Source: Arthrobacter sp. CAU 1506 (lineage in GTDB: Bacteria > Actinomycetota > Actinomycetes > Actinomycetales > Micrococcaceae). From it: 64,000 bases of DNA. Location of the stretch: positions 116,375-180,374 of the forward strand of contig NZ_SUKC01000010.1 of the NCBI RefSeq assembly GCF_005047635.1. The letters are read 5' to 3'. The position numbers and the translations under genes were made by a program. The notes below the pieces were generated by a model. That model was not told the origin of the DNA. It did not search any database and was given only the letters and a program-made list of their open reading frames with translations. Below are positions 24,631 to 34,764 of the stretch, piece after piece; the first letter of the stretch is position 1, and each line of letters starts with the position of its first letter.

Positions 24631-24829
24631 CCGGTGATCGACCAAGGGCGCTTGCGCCCGCCCTCCGGTGATCGACCAAAGGCGCTTGCGCCTGCGCGGA
24701 GATCCGGCCCGGCAGTGTCTCCACGCGCTTCGCTTGGTCGACAACCGGCCTCCGATGATCGGCCAAAGGCCCCCACGCCCGGCCTCCGGTGATCGACCAA
24801 AGGCGCTTGCGCCTGCGCGGAGATCCGAG
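24631..24829. repeat. GATCGACCAA repeat block after vanB
   Basis: A 44-base sequence (24663-24706) recurs exactly at 24784-24827, and shorter degenerate copies start near 24631 and 24750. Each contains GGTGATCGACCAA and a small GGCGC/GCGCC hairpin. The block separates convergent vanB and the maleylpyruvate isomerase; no gene is seen in it. It may serve as a terminator. Confidence 0.7.
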
Positions 24830-24844
24830 CGGCTGCCGCCGGGC

Positions 24845-25588
24845 TCAGATCCAGCGCGGTGCTTGGAGCGTATCCGGCCTGTTGGAAGTAATGCCGCGGG
24901 TGGATCGGCCGGCCGCCCACGCGGTGATGTCCGGGAGGGTTCCGGTGACGATGACCGGGTCGGCGGACGTAGCGTCGCCGAGTTGCGTGACGCCGCCAGA
25001 GCCTAGGACGTCCAGGCGCAGGTTTTTGTCGTCGCCGCGCTTGTGCCAGGCGCCAGTGATGTCCTTGAGCAGGCGTTCGAGCACGTCGGAGGGCATGTCA
25101 GCGAAGCTGGCGCCGTTGTCGAGGTCGACGGCGTGGATCCAGACTTCGCGGGTCCGCCACCATACGGTTTCGGCGGCCGGTGCGGTGTAGCCCTGGGCGG
25201 CTTTGACCTCGTGTGCCCACGCTTCTTGAGGTGTGTTCCGCCATGCAACGTCGAGCTGGTTGGCGGACTGTTCGTAGAGGTCGCGCAATTCGACCGGGGA
25301 GAGCGTGGCGCCATGCTCGATTTCTTCGTTCCGGGCCTGTCGCGAGGAGTACATCGGCGTTTCCACGCCGGTGTTGGCCCACTCGATCAAGCGCGCGATG
25401 GCGCGGGCGTTGTAGCCGACGTGGGCGATGACGTGGGCCCGGGTCCAGCCGGGCAGCAGCGAAGGCGCGGCGAACTCGTCGTCGGAGAGGTCGCTGAGCT
25501 TGCGGCCAAAGAAGTCGGTGCCGCGGCGGGCGGTGAGCAGCGCACGCCGGAGGTCCTGGTCCTGGGCGAGGTCCTGGTTTGCAACCAT
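24845..25588 (-). CDS. Mycothiol-dependent maleylpyruvate isomerase family
   Basis: 247 residues. The DinB-like helical bundle start (LPGWTRAHVIAHVGYNARAIARLIEWA) and the REVWIHAVDLD motif give the metal-binding His/Glu/His set of MDMPI enzymes, which turn maleylpyruvate into fumarylpyruvate in the gentisate pathway with mycothiol as cofactor. The C-terminal domain is also present, so it is full-length. No gentisate dioxygenase or fumarylpyruvate hydrolase lies nearby, so it may serve another aromatic route or a different mycothiol reaction. Confidence 0.85.
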   Translation of the reverse strand: MVANQDLAQDQDLRRALLTARRGTDFFGRKLSDLSDDEFAAPSLLPGWTRAHVIAHVGYNARAIARLIEWANTGVETPMYSSRQARNEEIEHGATLSPVELRDLYEQSANQLDVAWRNTPQEAWAHEVKAAQGYTAPAAETVWWRTREVWIHAVDLDNGASFADMPSDVLERLLKDITGAWHKRGDDKNLRLDVLGSGGVTQLGDATSADPVIVTGTLPDITAWAAGRSTRGITSNRPDTLQAPRWI

Positions 25589-25756
25589 GATGTCTCCTGC
25601 AAATGGGTGGCCGGTGCGCGGCCCGCTCGCACGGGCATGCCTGGCGGTTCGGTTTCAACTACTGTCCCGGGGAGGTCCAGTCCCTCCTGCCGTCAAGCGT
25701 AGCGCTCGGAATGGCGCGGGCTCGGAGCCGGGGGAATAGAGCCCATGCCGCTGAGG

Positions 25757-25786
25757 GCGACGGCGGCGCTCAGGTGAGCGCCGCCG
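25757..25786. terminator. Hairpin between isomerase and MFS gene
   Basis: GACGGCGGCGCTC (25757-25769) pairs perfectly with GAGCGCCGCCGTC (25774-25786) over AGGT. It lies downstream of the MFS gene stop. The stem sequence recurs in other terminators of the window. Confidence 0.65.
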
Positions 25787-25812
25787 TCGTCCTCAGGTGC
25801 AGGCCTTTGCTG

Positions 25813-27120
25813 CTAGGCGCTGGCAGGCTCCACAGGTTCCAGCTTGCGTTCCAGCGGGTGCTCGATCTCATCCTTCAGCATGCCGCCGAACGTGAGTGCC
25901 AGCACCGCCAGCAGGGGCAGGGCCAGGCCCACCAGCAGGAAGATCAGCCAGATCGGCACCACTTCGCCCACCGGACCGGCCAGCGCCATGGACACCGGCA
26001 TCAGCGCGAGCGAGACGAAGAAGTCAAGGCTGGAAATGCGGCCGAGCAGATGCGGCGGAACCCTGCGCTGCAGCAGCGTGCCCCAGATGACCTGGCCCGC
26101 ACTGCCGGTGGCCCCGACCACGAACAGCGCCACCGCCATCACCCAGAAGCTGTCGGTAAAGCCGATGACCGCAATGGGCAGGGCGCCGGCCCCCCAGAAC
26201 AGCAGCATCAAAGTGAGGTAGCGCCTGGGCAGCCGCAGGGAGGCAGTGAACAAGGCTCCCAGCGCCCCGCCGATGCCGAAGATGCCGAGCAGGAAGCCGA
26301 AGGTCTTCGAATCCCCGCCCAATTGGTCGGCGACGGCGAACGGCAGCAGCACCTCGATGGGGCCGATGAAAATGAGCACGCTCACTACGGCCCACAGCAG
26401 CGTCCAGAGCAGCCAGGGAGTCTTCAGCGTGTAGGTCACGCCTTCGCGCAGATCGGCCAGTACCGAACTGCGTTTGGCCGGGGGCTCGTCCTCGGCGGAG
26501 ACCGACGCAACCGTTCCCTGATCCGGAACCAGCTCTTGGCCCAGAAAGTTCAGGATGACCAGCGCGGCCAGATGGCACAGCGAGATCCAGCCGATGGCTG
26601 CCGCGGGCGAGAAGGAAGCCACGACGATTCCTGCTAAAGCGGGGCCCGCCGCCTGCTGCAGCAGCGGGCGCATGGTGCCCTCCATGCCGTTGGCCGCCAG
26701 CAGATCCTCTGCCGGCAGTATTCTGGGCAGGATGGCCGAGTATGCGGGGAAGAAGAAAGCGGCTCCCACACCCAGCAGGAAGGCGGCGGCGGCGAGGTGC
26801 CACAGCTGCAACAGCCCGGTCAAGGCAAGCAGTGTCACGACGCCGATGGCCACCAGATTGGCTGCCTCCACACAGATGATCAGGCGGCGGCGCGGAAGCC
26901 GGTCGGCCGCGATGCCGCCCAGCAGCACGAAAGCCAGCAGGCCGACGCTTGAGCAAGTGGCGACAAGCGAGAGCTGAATGGGGCCGCCGCCCAGCGCGAT
27001 GACCTGGTAGACCATGGCCACGGCCCACATCCCTGTGCCGAAAACCGAGATGGCCAGGGCGGAAATGAGGATCCGGTAGTTGCGGTGGGCGAAAGGCCTC
27101 AGCACGCGGGGCGTGGACAT
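25813..27120 (-). CDS. MFS efflux transporter (EntS/DHA-like)
   Basis: 435 residues, about 12 hydrophobic segments with a charged central loop (about 205-235). The AADRLPRRR motif after helix 2 matches the conserved cytoplasmic loop of MFS drug exporters, and RPFAHRNYR at the N-terminus is typical of the enterobactin/macrolide exporter branch. It exports small molecules by proton antiport. It is divergent from metF by about 160 bases. The substrate is unknown; export of aromatic intermediates is only a guess from context. Confidence 0.88.
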   Translation of the reverse strand: MSTPRVLRPFAHRNYRILISALAISVFGTGMWAVAMVYQVIALGGGPIQLSLVATCSSVGLLAFVLLGGIAADRLPRRRLIICVEAANLVAIGVVTLLALTGLLQLWHLAAAAFLLGVGAAFFFPAYSAILPRILPAEDLLAANGMEGTMRPLLQQAAGPALAGIVVASFSPAAAIGWISLCHLAALVILNFLGQELVPDQGTVASVSAEDEPPAKRSSVLADLREGVTYTLKTPWLLWTLLWAVVSVLIFIGPIEVLLPFAVADQLGGDSKTFGFLLGIFGIGGALGALFTASLRLPRRYLTLMLLFWGAGALPIAVIGFTDSFWVMAVALFVVGATGSAGQVIWGTLLQRRVPPHLLGRISSLDFFVSLALMPVSMALAGPVGEVVPIWLIFLLVGLALPLLAVLALTFGGMLKDEIEHPLERKLEPVEPASA

Positions 27121-27281
27121 GATGGTTTCCTGGAGTTAGAAGGGAAGGCCTCAATAGTATCCGCCCAGTGATTGAGAAAAGCAAATCACTCCCAACCCTC
27201 TATGTCCGTAGTGCTTTTACGGCTAGACTCGCAGCAGGCCGGTCGGGAGTGATCGGCGCCACATGTGGAAGGACTGACACC

Positions 27282-28148
27282 ATGGCCGACCCGAAACACG
27301 CTTCGTCAGACGCTGCCCGTGCGCTGCTCGATGACTTCTCGTTAGAGATGACGGGCAAGGACGTTCCCGCGCTGGAAGATGCGGCCGGCGCGATTCCTCC
27401 GGGCACGCTGATCAACGTGACTTTCCTGGGGAACGAGGACCTGCCCATGCGGGTATCCGCGGCAGCTGCCGTGAAGCGGCTCGGTTTCGTGCCGGTGCCG
27501 CACGTCTCCGCCCGCCGGTTGGCGTCGCAGGCGGAATTGGAGGATTTCCTGCAGGCCTTGTCGGCGGACGCAGCGCCGGCGAATGTTTTTGTGGTGGGCG
27601 GGGATCCGGCCGAGCCGATGGGGCCCTATCCGGACTCGTTGGAAGTCATCCGCACCGGCTTGCTCGCCAAGTACGGCATTCGCCGGGTGGGGATCAGCGG
27701 TTACCCGGAGGGCCACCCTGATATTTCCGACGACGTGCTGTGGCAGGCACTGGAGAACAAATATGCCGAATTGCAGCAGCAAAACCTGGAATCGGTCATC
27801 ATCACCCAGTTCGGCTTCGACGTCGATCCGGTGTTCGCGTGGCTGGCCGAGGTCCGTCGTCGGGGAATCAATGCACCGGTGCGGATTGGCGTCCCGGGGC
27901 CGGCTGGGGTCAAGCGGCTGCTGAACTATGCCAAGCGTTTCGGCGTGGCCTCTTCGGCCGGAATCGTGCACAAGTACGGGTTCTCACTGACCAACCTGCT
28001 GGGCACCGCCGGACCGGACAAGTTCCTGGAGGAATTCGCCGGCCGCTACGATCCGGCAGTGCACGGCACGGTGAAGTTGCACTTCTACACTTTCGGCGGG
28101 ATGAAGGCCACCGCGGAGTGGGTCACGGACTTCCGCGGCGGACGGTAG
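27282..28148 (+). CDS. metF: Methylenetetrahydrofolate reductase
   Basis: 288 residues from ATG 27282, the length of bacterial MetF. Segments FVVGGDPAEPMGPYPDSLEVI and ISGYPEGHPD are the family's FAD- and folate-binding motifs (GGDP, YPEGHP), and IITQFGFDVDP is the third conserved block. It interconverts methylene-THF and methyl-THF. In Sphingobium SYK-6, ligM and metF are linked because LigM loads the methyl of vanillate on THF. Here the LigM-like gene lies 0.9 kb away in convergent orientation, so MetF may recycle methyl-THF to methylene-THF. Confidence 0.92.
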   Translation: MADPKHASSDAARALLDDFSLEMTGKDVPALEDAAGAIPPGTLINVTFLGNEDLPMRVSAAAAVKRLGFVPVPHVSARRLASQAELEDFLQALSADAAPANVFVVGGDPAEPMGPYPDSLEVIRTGLLAKYGIRRVGISGYPEGHPDISDDVLWQALENKYAELQQQNLESVIITQFGFDVDPVFAWLAEVRRRGINAPVRIGVPGPAGVKRLLNYAKRFGVASSAGIVHKYGFSLTNLLGTAGPDKFLEEFAGRYDPAVHGTVKLHFYTFGGMKATAEWVTDFRGGR

Positions 28149-28230
28149 CGGGGCTTGCCGGTGCGGCGTCCGGTGCCGCGTGTTCGCGGGCTTCCGCGGC
28201 GGGCGGTAGCGGGGCTTGCCGGTGCGGCGT
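28130..28230. repeat. Direct repeat duplicating the 3' end of metF
   Basis: The 40 bases 28130-28169, which include the last codons and stop of metF, recur at 28191-28230 with one change. The first copy is partly coding; the second is not. Confidence 0.75.
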
Positions 28231-28515
28231 ATTCGCGGGCCGGTGGCAGCGGACTTTCGCTCCCACCTCAGCGGGCCTTCGTTCCCACCTCAGCGGGCCT
28301 TCGCTCCCACCTATAGGAGTAACGTCCCATGTTTCAAAACGATTACCCCGCTCTGACTAGCGCGAATGGTTCGCCCGACTCTTAAGACGTGGGAGCGAAC
28401 GGACGCCTGCGCAGCCCCCGGGACACGGCGAACGCGGTCTGGCGGCCCTGTTGCCTGCGACGGCTCTGTGATTAGGTGAAGATACGGCGCACGGGCGTCT
28501 GACGGGAGGAGTTCC
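28149..28515. other. Gene-poor spacer between metF and a small hypothetical gene
   Basis: This 367-base space holds the metF-end duplicate, the 22-bp repeats and a long-range inverted repeat. Inside the inverted repeat is an 18-codon frame (28329-28385) with AGGAG nine bases upstream, starting MFQND. I do not list it as a gene because nothing else supports it. Confidence 0.5.
28247..28312. repeat. 22-bp tandem repeat, three copies
   Basis: Three units of CAGCGGGCCTTCGCTCCCAC plus two bases lie at 28247, 28269 and 28291 with small changes. An inverted copy of its core (GTGGGAGCGAA) follows at 28389-28399 and could pair with TTCGCTCCCAC at 28300-28310. Confidence 0.75.
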
Positions 28516-28815
28516 ATGAGCGAGCAAATCAACAATCCGGACCGCTATGACCGGAAGGACCGGGACGAGACCGCGGGCGAAACGTCCCGGGACGAAGAGG
28601 TACTGGCCCCGGGCGAATTGCCCCCGGACGCCAAGCAAGGTCTGGCCAACGTCTACGGCGATGCCGACCGCACCGCCATTGATGACCCGGTCAAGGCGCC
28701 CGGCCCCGAGGATGCCGCCGCCATCGAGCATATGGAACAGCACTACAGCGTCCGCGAAACAGAGACGGGCGAGCGGTACGTCGAAGAGACGGTCCTGCCG
28801 GAGGATGGCGACTAA
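28516..28815 (+). CDS. Small acidic hypothetical protein
   Basis: 99 residues, rich in Asp, Glu, Pro and Arg and without hydrophobic segments. GGGAGGAG precedes the ATG by six bases, and codon positions show the high third-base G+C expected of a real gene. I do not recognise a family. Its composition suggests a largely disordered protein. It is probably monocistronic, with a bidirectional terminator 120 bases downstream. Confidence 0.6.
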   Translation: MSEQINNPDRYDRKDRDETAGETSRDEEVLAPGELPPDAKQGLANVYGDADRTAIDDPVKAPGPEDAAAIEHMEQHYSVRETETGERYVEETVLPEDGD

Positions 28816-28938
28816 AGCGCGCGGGGTCCCGCGTTCACCACGGATCGCCGGTGACGCCGGCCAGCGGCCAGTTCAGCACTGACGCGCTGGCCGGGACATC
28901 CGGCCAGGCCCAGTCCTTTACCAGCCGATTAACTGAAG

Positions 28939-28974
28939 CGGCGGGGAGGATGCCTTCGGGCACCCTCCCCGCCG
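28939..28974. terminator. Bidirectional terminator before ligM 3' end
   Basis: CGGCGGGGAGG pairs with CCTCCCCGCCG, with an inner TGCC/GGCA stem closed by TTCG. It lies between the small hypothetical (plus) and the LigM-like gene (minus). Confidence 0.7.
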
Positions 28975-29007
28975 TTCGCCGTCGTGCTCCTCAGGAGCAG
29001 CCGGACA

Positions 29008-30480
<1,473 letters not shown>

Positions 30481-30482
30481 CT

Positions 30483-30502
30483 ATATCTATGGAGGTAGAT
30501 AT
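30483..30502. promoter_or_regulatory. Palindrome upstream of the LigM-like gene
   Basis: ATATCTA-N6-TAGATAT is a perfect 7-bp inverted repeat, 69 bases upstream of the LigM start. It shares the octamer TATCTATG with PadR operator B, but its arm spacing differs. It is a candidate operator in the space divergent to the DUF1540 gene. Confidence 0.5.
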
Positions 30503-30654
30503 GTCGACGGTTTTCGTCCGGGGAAAATCCGATGGCGGGGAAATAGGGAACGAAAATCTGCCTTTTTGATTGCGTCGCACAGGCCTAACGTGGAATCAGG
30601 GCCCGCCCAGCCAGGGATGCCCATCCCGAGCGACAGAAGCATGGAGGAACCGCC

Positions 30655-30945
30655 ATGACAGCAACAGCTCACGTTTCCGATTGCAGTGTTACCAACTGCT
30701 CTTTCAACGATCACTCTGAATGCAACGCCGGTGCCATCACCGTTGCCGGCGGCGAAAACCACGCTGCCTGCGCCACGTTCATTGACACTGGAGCGCACGG
30801 CGGCCTGCCCAAGGTCCTGGCCGGAGTGGGTGCCTGCCAGCGCGCTGAATGCACGCACAACGACCACCTCATGTGCCAAGCCCCGGCGGTCCATGTGGGA
30901 CCCGGCGCCGACAACGCCGACTGCCTGACGTACGAACACCGGTAG
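30655..30945 (+). CDS. DUF1540 cysteine-rich small protein
   Basis: 96 residues with two related Cys-rich halves: CSVTNCSFNDHSECNAGAITV (about 10-30) and CQRAECTHNDHLMCQAPAVHV (about 61-81), each followed by a further Cys. The CxxxxC..H..C pattern is that of DUF1540, presumed to bind zinc or iron. GGAGGAACC precedes the ATG. The function is not established. It is divergent from the LigM-like gene. Confidence 0.85.
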   Translation: MTATAHVSDCSVTNCSFNDHSECNAGAITVAGGENHAACATFIDTGAHGGLPKVLAGVGACQRAECTHNDHLMCQAPAVHVGPGADNADCLTYEHR

Positions 30946-31015
30946 GTAGGCTGCCCTTCCGCGTAGGCCCATACCGAGGCGCCTCCGCCCGACGGCAGCC
31001 TCGGCCCGGCTGCGG

Positions 31016-31223
31016 GCTCGACGGCGGATGTCCCCGAATCTCCGGGCGGGCCCGCCCGAAGGCTCGACGGCGGATGTCCTCGAGTCTCGGCTGGGCCCGC
31101 CCGAAGGCTCGACGGCGGATGTCCCCGAGTCTCGGGGTGTGCCCGCCCGAAGGCTCGACGCCGGATGTCCCCGAGTCTCGGGGTGTGCCCGCCCGAAGGC
31201 TCGACGCCGGAAGTCTCCCAAAC
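31016..31223. repeat. 46-bp tandem repeat, about 4.5 copies
   Basis: Units beginning GCTCGACG start at 31016, 31062, 31107, 31153 and 31199 (period 46, once 45). Each contains CGGATGTCCCCGAGTCTC and CCCGCCCGAAG with a few changes. The block fills most of the gene-free space 30946-31301 between the DUF1540 gene and the end of putP. Spacers are absent, so it is not a CRISPR. Confidence 0.85.
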
Positions 31224-31228
31224 GCGGA

Positions 31229-31276
31229 AGGTGCCCTTCCCGACGTCGGAAGAGGCCGACGCCGGGAAGGGCACCT
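31229..31276. terminator. Hairpin downstream of putP
   Basis: AGGTGCCCTTCCCG (31229-31242) pairs perfectly with CGGGAAGGGCACCT (31263-31276), with an inner GTCGG/CCGAC pair. It lies 25 bases past the putP stop on the minus strand. Confidence 0.7.
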
Positions 31277-31301
31277 GTGCGGGTGTAGCGCGTGGAGCGG
31301 A

Positions 31302-32813
31302 TCAGCGCTCTGCGGCGGCCAGCGGTGTTTCCTGCGCATGGACCCGGCGGACGGCTTCCTCGAACTCCGCGTCGATTTCCGGCACGGGCTTGTGCGTCAG
31401 GAGGCTGACGACGACGGCGACGGCCACGTTGAGGATGAAGCCCGGAACAATCTCGTACATGGTGTCCGAGAGCCCCGACGTTTTCCAAACAAACACTGTT
31501 GCCGCGCCGGCGACCATGCCGGAGAGTGCGCCGGCGACGGTGAGCTTCCGCCAGAACAGGCACAGGATGATGGTGGGCCCGAATGAGGCGCCGAAGCCTG
31601 CCCAGGCGAAGGCCACCAGGCCCAGGATGGTGTCGTTGCGGGCCCACGCCAGGATGCCCGCCACCAGGGAGACCGCCAGCACGCCCAGCCGGCCGAGCAT
31701 TACCTGGGTCTGCGCCGACGCCTGCCTGCGCGCGAAGATCTTGTACAGATCCTCCACCAGCGCCGAGGAGCAGACAATCAGCTGCGAGGAGACGGTGCTC
31801 ATGATCGCCGCCAGCACGGCTGCCAGCACAAAGCCTGCGACGAACGGGTGGAACAGGATTTGGGACAGGTCCAGGAAGACCGACTCGGCTGACTTGGCGT
31901 CCGTGAGGGTCATGCCGGGATTTTGCTGGAAGTAGGCCACGCCCACCAGTGCGGTGGCGGTGGCGCCGACAACGGTCAGCAGCATCCAGCCGATGCCGAT
32001 CCGGCGGGCGGCCTTCGCCTCGCCGGGCGTGCGCAGTGCCATGAAGCGCACGATGATGTGCGGCTGTCCAAAGTAGCCCAGGCCCCACGCGGCAGCCGAG
32101 ATGCCGGCTACGGCGCCGCCGGTGAACAGACTCAGGTGATTCGGGTCCACCTGCTGGATCGACTCGATGGTGGCACCGAGGCCACCGGTGGCGAAGACCC
32201 CGACAATCGGCACCAGAAGCAGGGCCGCGAACATCAGCAGACCTTGGGCTACGTCGGTGTAGCTCGCGCCGAGGAAGCCGCCGAACATGGTGTACAGCAC
32301 CGTGACGCCGGCAACCACCAGCATGCCGACCTCGTAGGAAGAGCCGAAGGAGGATTCGAAGAAGATGCCGCCAGCCACCATGCCGGAGGAGACGTAGAAG
32401 GTGAAGAACACCAAGATGATGACGCCGGAAACGACCCGCAGCAGGTGCGAGCGGTCCTTCAGCCGGTTCTCCAGGAAACTGGGAACGGTGATCGAATCGT
32501 TGGACACTTCGGTGTAGGAGCGCAGCCGCGGGGCCACGAGCTTCCAGTTGAGCCAGGCGCCGATGGTCAGGCCGATCGCAATCCACGCTTCGAACAGGCC
32601 GCCGACGTAGAGTGCACCCGGCAGCCCCATCAGCAGCCAGCCGGACATGTCCGAGGCGCCGGCGCTCAATGCAGCGACACCGGGCTTGAGGCCGCGGCCG
32701 GCCAGCATGTAGTCGTCGAGGTCGCTGGTGCGCCGATAGGCCCACCAGCCGATAGCCAGCATTCCTGCCATGTAGATCAGCATGGCGATGATCTGGAAAA
32801 TCTGGTCGTCCAA
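31302..32813 (-). CDS. putP: Sodium/proline symporter
   Basis: 503 residues from TTG 32813, chosen because GGAGG lies eight bases upstream; an ATG 102 bases earlier adds a non-homologous tail. About 13 hydrophobic segments of the SSS family. LAGRGLKPGVAALSAGASDMSGWLLMGLPG near the N-terminus is the sodium/proline site of PutP, and AAVLAAIMSTVSSQLIVCSSALVEDLY near the middle is the conserved Na2 region. It imports proline for nutrition or osmoprotection. It is followed by a hairpin and preceded by the divergent ABC exporter operon. Confidence 0.92.
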   Translation of the reverse strand: MDDQIFQIIAMLIYMAGMLAIGWWAYRRTSDLDDYMLAGRGLKPGVAALSAGASDMSGWLLMGLPGALYVGGLFEAWIAIGLTIGAWLNWKLVAPRLRSYTEVSNDSITVPSFLENRLKDRSHLLRVVSGVIILVFFTFYVSSGMVAGGIFFESSFGSSYEVGMLVVAGVTVLYTMFGGFLGASYTDVAQGLLMFAALLLVPIVGVFATGGLGATIESIQQVDPNHLSLFTGGAVAGISAAAWGLGYFGQPHIIVRFMALRTPGEAKAARRIGIGWMLLTVVGATATALVGVAYFQQNPGMTLTDAKSAESVFLDLSQILFHPFVAGFVLAAVLAAIMSTVSSQLIVCSSALVEDLYKIFARRQASAQTQVMLGRLGVLAVSLVAGILAWARNDTILGLVAFAWAGFGASFGPTIILCLFWRKLTVAGALSGMVAGAATVFVWKTSGLSDTMYEIVPGFILNVAVAVVVSLLTHKPVPEIDAEFEEAVRRVHAQETPLAAAER

Positions 32814-32949
32814 GGTTGGGTCCTCCCCAAGTAGCGGTTTGGTTCGGCTCAGTATTCCAGCGCACGTACATATGACACCAGCCACAGTGCCCTCCCCGGT
32901 GTGGTTGCGGGCCAAATCGTTTCAACAACCGCAATGAAAACACTCCTCC

Positions 32950-32967
32950 GATTGGCTTTCGCCAATC
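32950..32967. promoter_or_regulatory. Palindrome upstream of the ABC exporter operon
   Basis: GATTGGC-TTTC-GCCAATC is a perfect 7-bp inverted repeat in the space divergent to putP, 64 bases before the exporter start. TAGCCT follows about 15 bases on. It is a candidate operator; no regulator is adjacent. Confidence 0.45.
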
Positions 32968-33030
32968 AGTTAAAAGGTGTAGCCTCTATCTGGCCTCACT
33001 CAACCCTTGCCCGAAAGTTGCGTCACACCG

Positions 33031-34764
33031 ATGCTGCTCCGTTTAATCCGCCATTACGGCCGTCCCTATCTTCCCTTCGTCTCCGCTGTGGTGGTGCTGC
33101 AGCTCATCGCCACCATCGCGGCGCTGTATCTACCCAGCCTGAATGCCCAGATCATCGACGAGGGCGTGGCCCGCGGCGACACCGACTACATCTGGAGCAC
33201 CGGCGGCGTCATGCTGACCGTCAGCTTTGTGCAGGTGGCCGCCGCGATCGCCGGCGTCTACTTCGGGTCCAAGGCGGCGATGGCGATGGGCCGCGACCTG
33301 CGCCGCGGAATCTTCCACAAGGTCACCGGGTTTTCCGCCCGCGAGGTGGGCCAGTTCGGCGCGCCCAGCCTGATCACCCGCGGCACCAACGATGTGCAGC
33401 AGGTGCAGATGCTGGTGCTGATGGGCCTGAACTTCATGGTGATGGCCCCGATCATGTGCGTCGGCGGCATCATCATGGCCCTGCGCGAAGATCTGCAGTT
33501 GTCCTGGCTGGTCTGGGTCTCGGTGCCGCTGCTGTTTGTGGTGGTGGGCCTGCTGGTCTGGAAGCTGATGCCGCTCTTCCGCACCATGCAGGAGAAGATC
33601 GACGGTATCAACGGCGTGCTCCGCGAGCAGATCACCGGCATCCGCGTGGTCCGGGCCTTCGTCCGCGAGCCCTACGAGGCCAAGCGCTTCGAGAAGGCCA
33701 ACCGTGAACTGACCGATGTCTCGATCTCGGTCGGCAACCTGTTCGTGCTGATGTTCCCCTCGATCGGCATGATCCTGCATCTGGCCACGGCAGCTGTGCT
33801 GTGGTTCGGCGGCCTGCGCGTGGACGCCGGCGAGATGCAGGTGGGTGCTCTGACCGCCTTCCTGCAGTACCTGCTGCAGATCCTGATGGCGGTGATGATG
33901 GGGACGTTCATGGCGATGATGATTCCGCGCGCCTCGGTCTGCGCCGAACGCATCGGCGAGGTGCTCGACGTCGAGCCTTCCGTGCACGAACCCGCCGAGC
34001 CGGAGAAGACACGCGAGCCCGCCGGAGTCGTCGAGTTCCGCAACGTGACCTTCGCCTATCCAGGCGCCGAAGTGCCGGTGCTGCGCGACGTCAGCTTCAC
34101 CGCACGGCCTGGTCAAACCACGGCGATCATTGGCAGCACCGGTGCCGGCAAGACCACGCTGATCAGCATGCTGCCGCGGCTGTTCGATGCCGGCAGCGGC
34201 GACGTGCTGATAGACGGCGTTCCGGTCACCCGGATGGCCCGCACGGAGATCACCGACCGGGTGGCCCTGGTGCCGCAGCGGCCGTACCTGTTCTCCGGCA
34301 CGGTGGCGCACAACCTGCGCTTCGGCAATCCGGACGCCACCGACGAAGAACTCTGGGAGGCGTTGCGCGTGGCCCAGGGCGACGGCTTCGTCCGCGCCAA
34401 GGACAAGGGCCTGGAGTCGGCAGTCTCGCAGGGCGGCACCAACGTCTCCGGCGGACAGCGCCAGCGGCTCTGCATCGCCCGCGCGCTGGTGGCCAAGCCC
34501 AAGGTCTACCTCTTCGACGACTCGTTCTCTGCGCTGGACGTGGCAACCGACGCCCGGCTGCGGGCTGCGCTGAAGGGGACTACCGAGGACGCCACCGTGA
34601 TCATCGTTGCCCAGCGCGTGGCCACGATCATCGAGGCGGACCAGATCCTGGTGCTGGAGCACGGGCAGATCGTGGCCCGCGGCACCCACGAGGAACTGCT
34701 GGAAAGCTCCGAAACCTACCAGGAAATTGTTGATTCCCAGACCGCGGTGGAGGAAGTGGCATGA
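33031..34764 (+). CDS. ABC exporter half-transporter, degenerate-site subunit
   Basis: 577 residues from ATG 33031; a TTG at 33007 is also open. Six-helix exporter domain (1-310), then an ATPase. Walker A GSTGAGKTTL (about 367-376), signature VSGGQRQRL (about 472-480), Walker B VYLFDDSFSALD with Asp in place of the catalytic Glu, and AQR where the switch His normally sits. This is the inactive-side pattern of heterodimeric exporters such as TM287/288 or BmrCD. It overlaps the partner gene by four bases (ATGA). The cargo is likely lipids or drugs, not identifiable from sequence. Confidence 0.92.
   Translation: MLLRLIRHYGRPYLPFVSAVVVLQLIATIAALYLPSLNAQIIDEGVARGDTDYIWSTGGVMLTVSFVQVAAAIAGVYFGSKAAMAMGRDLRRGIFHKVTGFSAREVGQFGAPSLITRGTNDVQQVQMLVLMGLNFMVMAPIMCVGGIIMALREDLQLSWLVWVSVPLLFVVVGLLVWKLMPLFRTMQEKIDGINGVLREQITGIRVVRAFVREPYEAKRFEKANRELTDVSISVGNLFVLMFPSIGMILHLATAAVLWFGGLRVDAGEMQVGALTAFLQYLLQILMAVMMGTFMAMMIPRASVCAERIGEVLDVEPSVHEPAEPEKTREPAGVVEFRNVTFAYPGAEVPVLRDVSFTARPGQTTAIIGSTGAGKTTLISMLPRLFDAGSGDVLIDGVPVTRMARTEITDRVALVPQRPYLFSGTVAHNLRFGNPDATDEELWEALRVAQGDGFVRAKDKGLESAVSQGGTNVSGGQRQRLCIARALVAKPKVYLFDDSFSALDVATDARLRAALKGTTEDATVIIVAQRVATIIEADQILVLEHGQIVARGTHEELLESSETYQEIVDSQTAVEEVA

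Noticed and set aside
31016..31223. CRISPR array
   Set aside because: Units adjoin with no unique spacers and vary along their whole length; no cas gene is near. It is a tandem repeat.
30487..32943. Very long open frame (over 800 codons) on the minus strand over putP
   Set aside because: It lies in another frame of the same strand as putP, is Arg/Pro-rich with no motif, and putP has clear homology. GC-rich DNA leaves many such empty frames.
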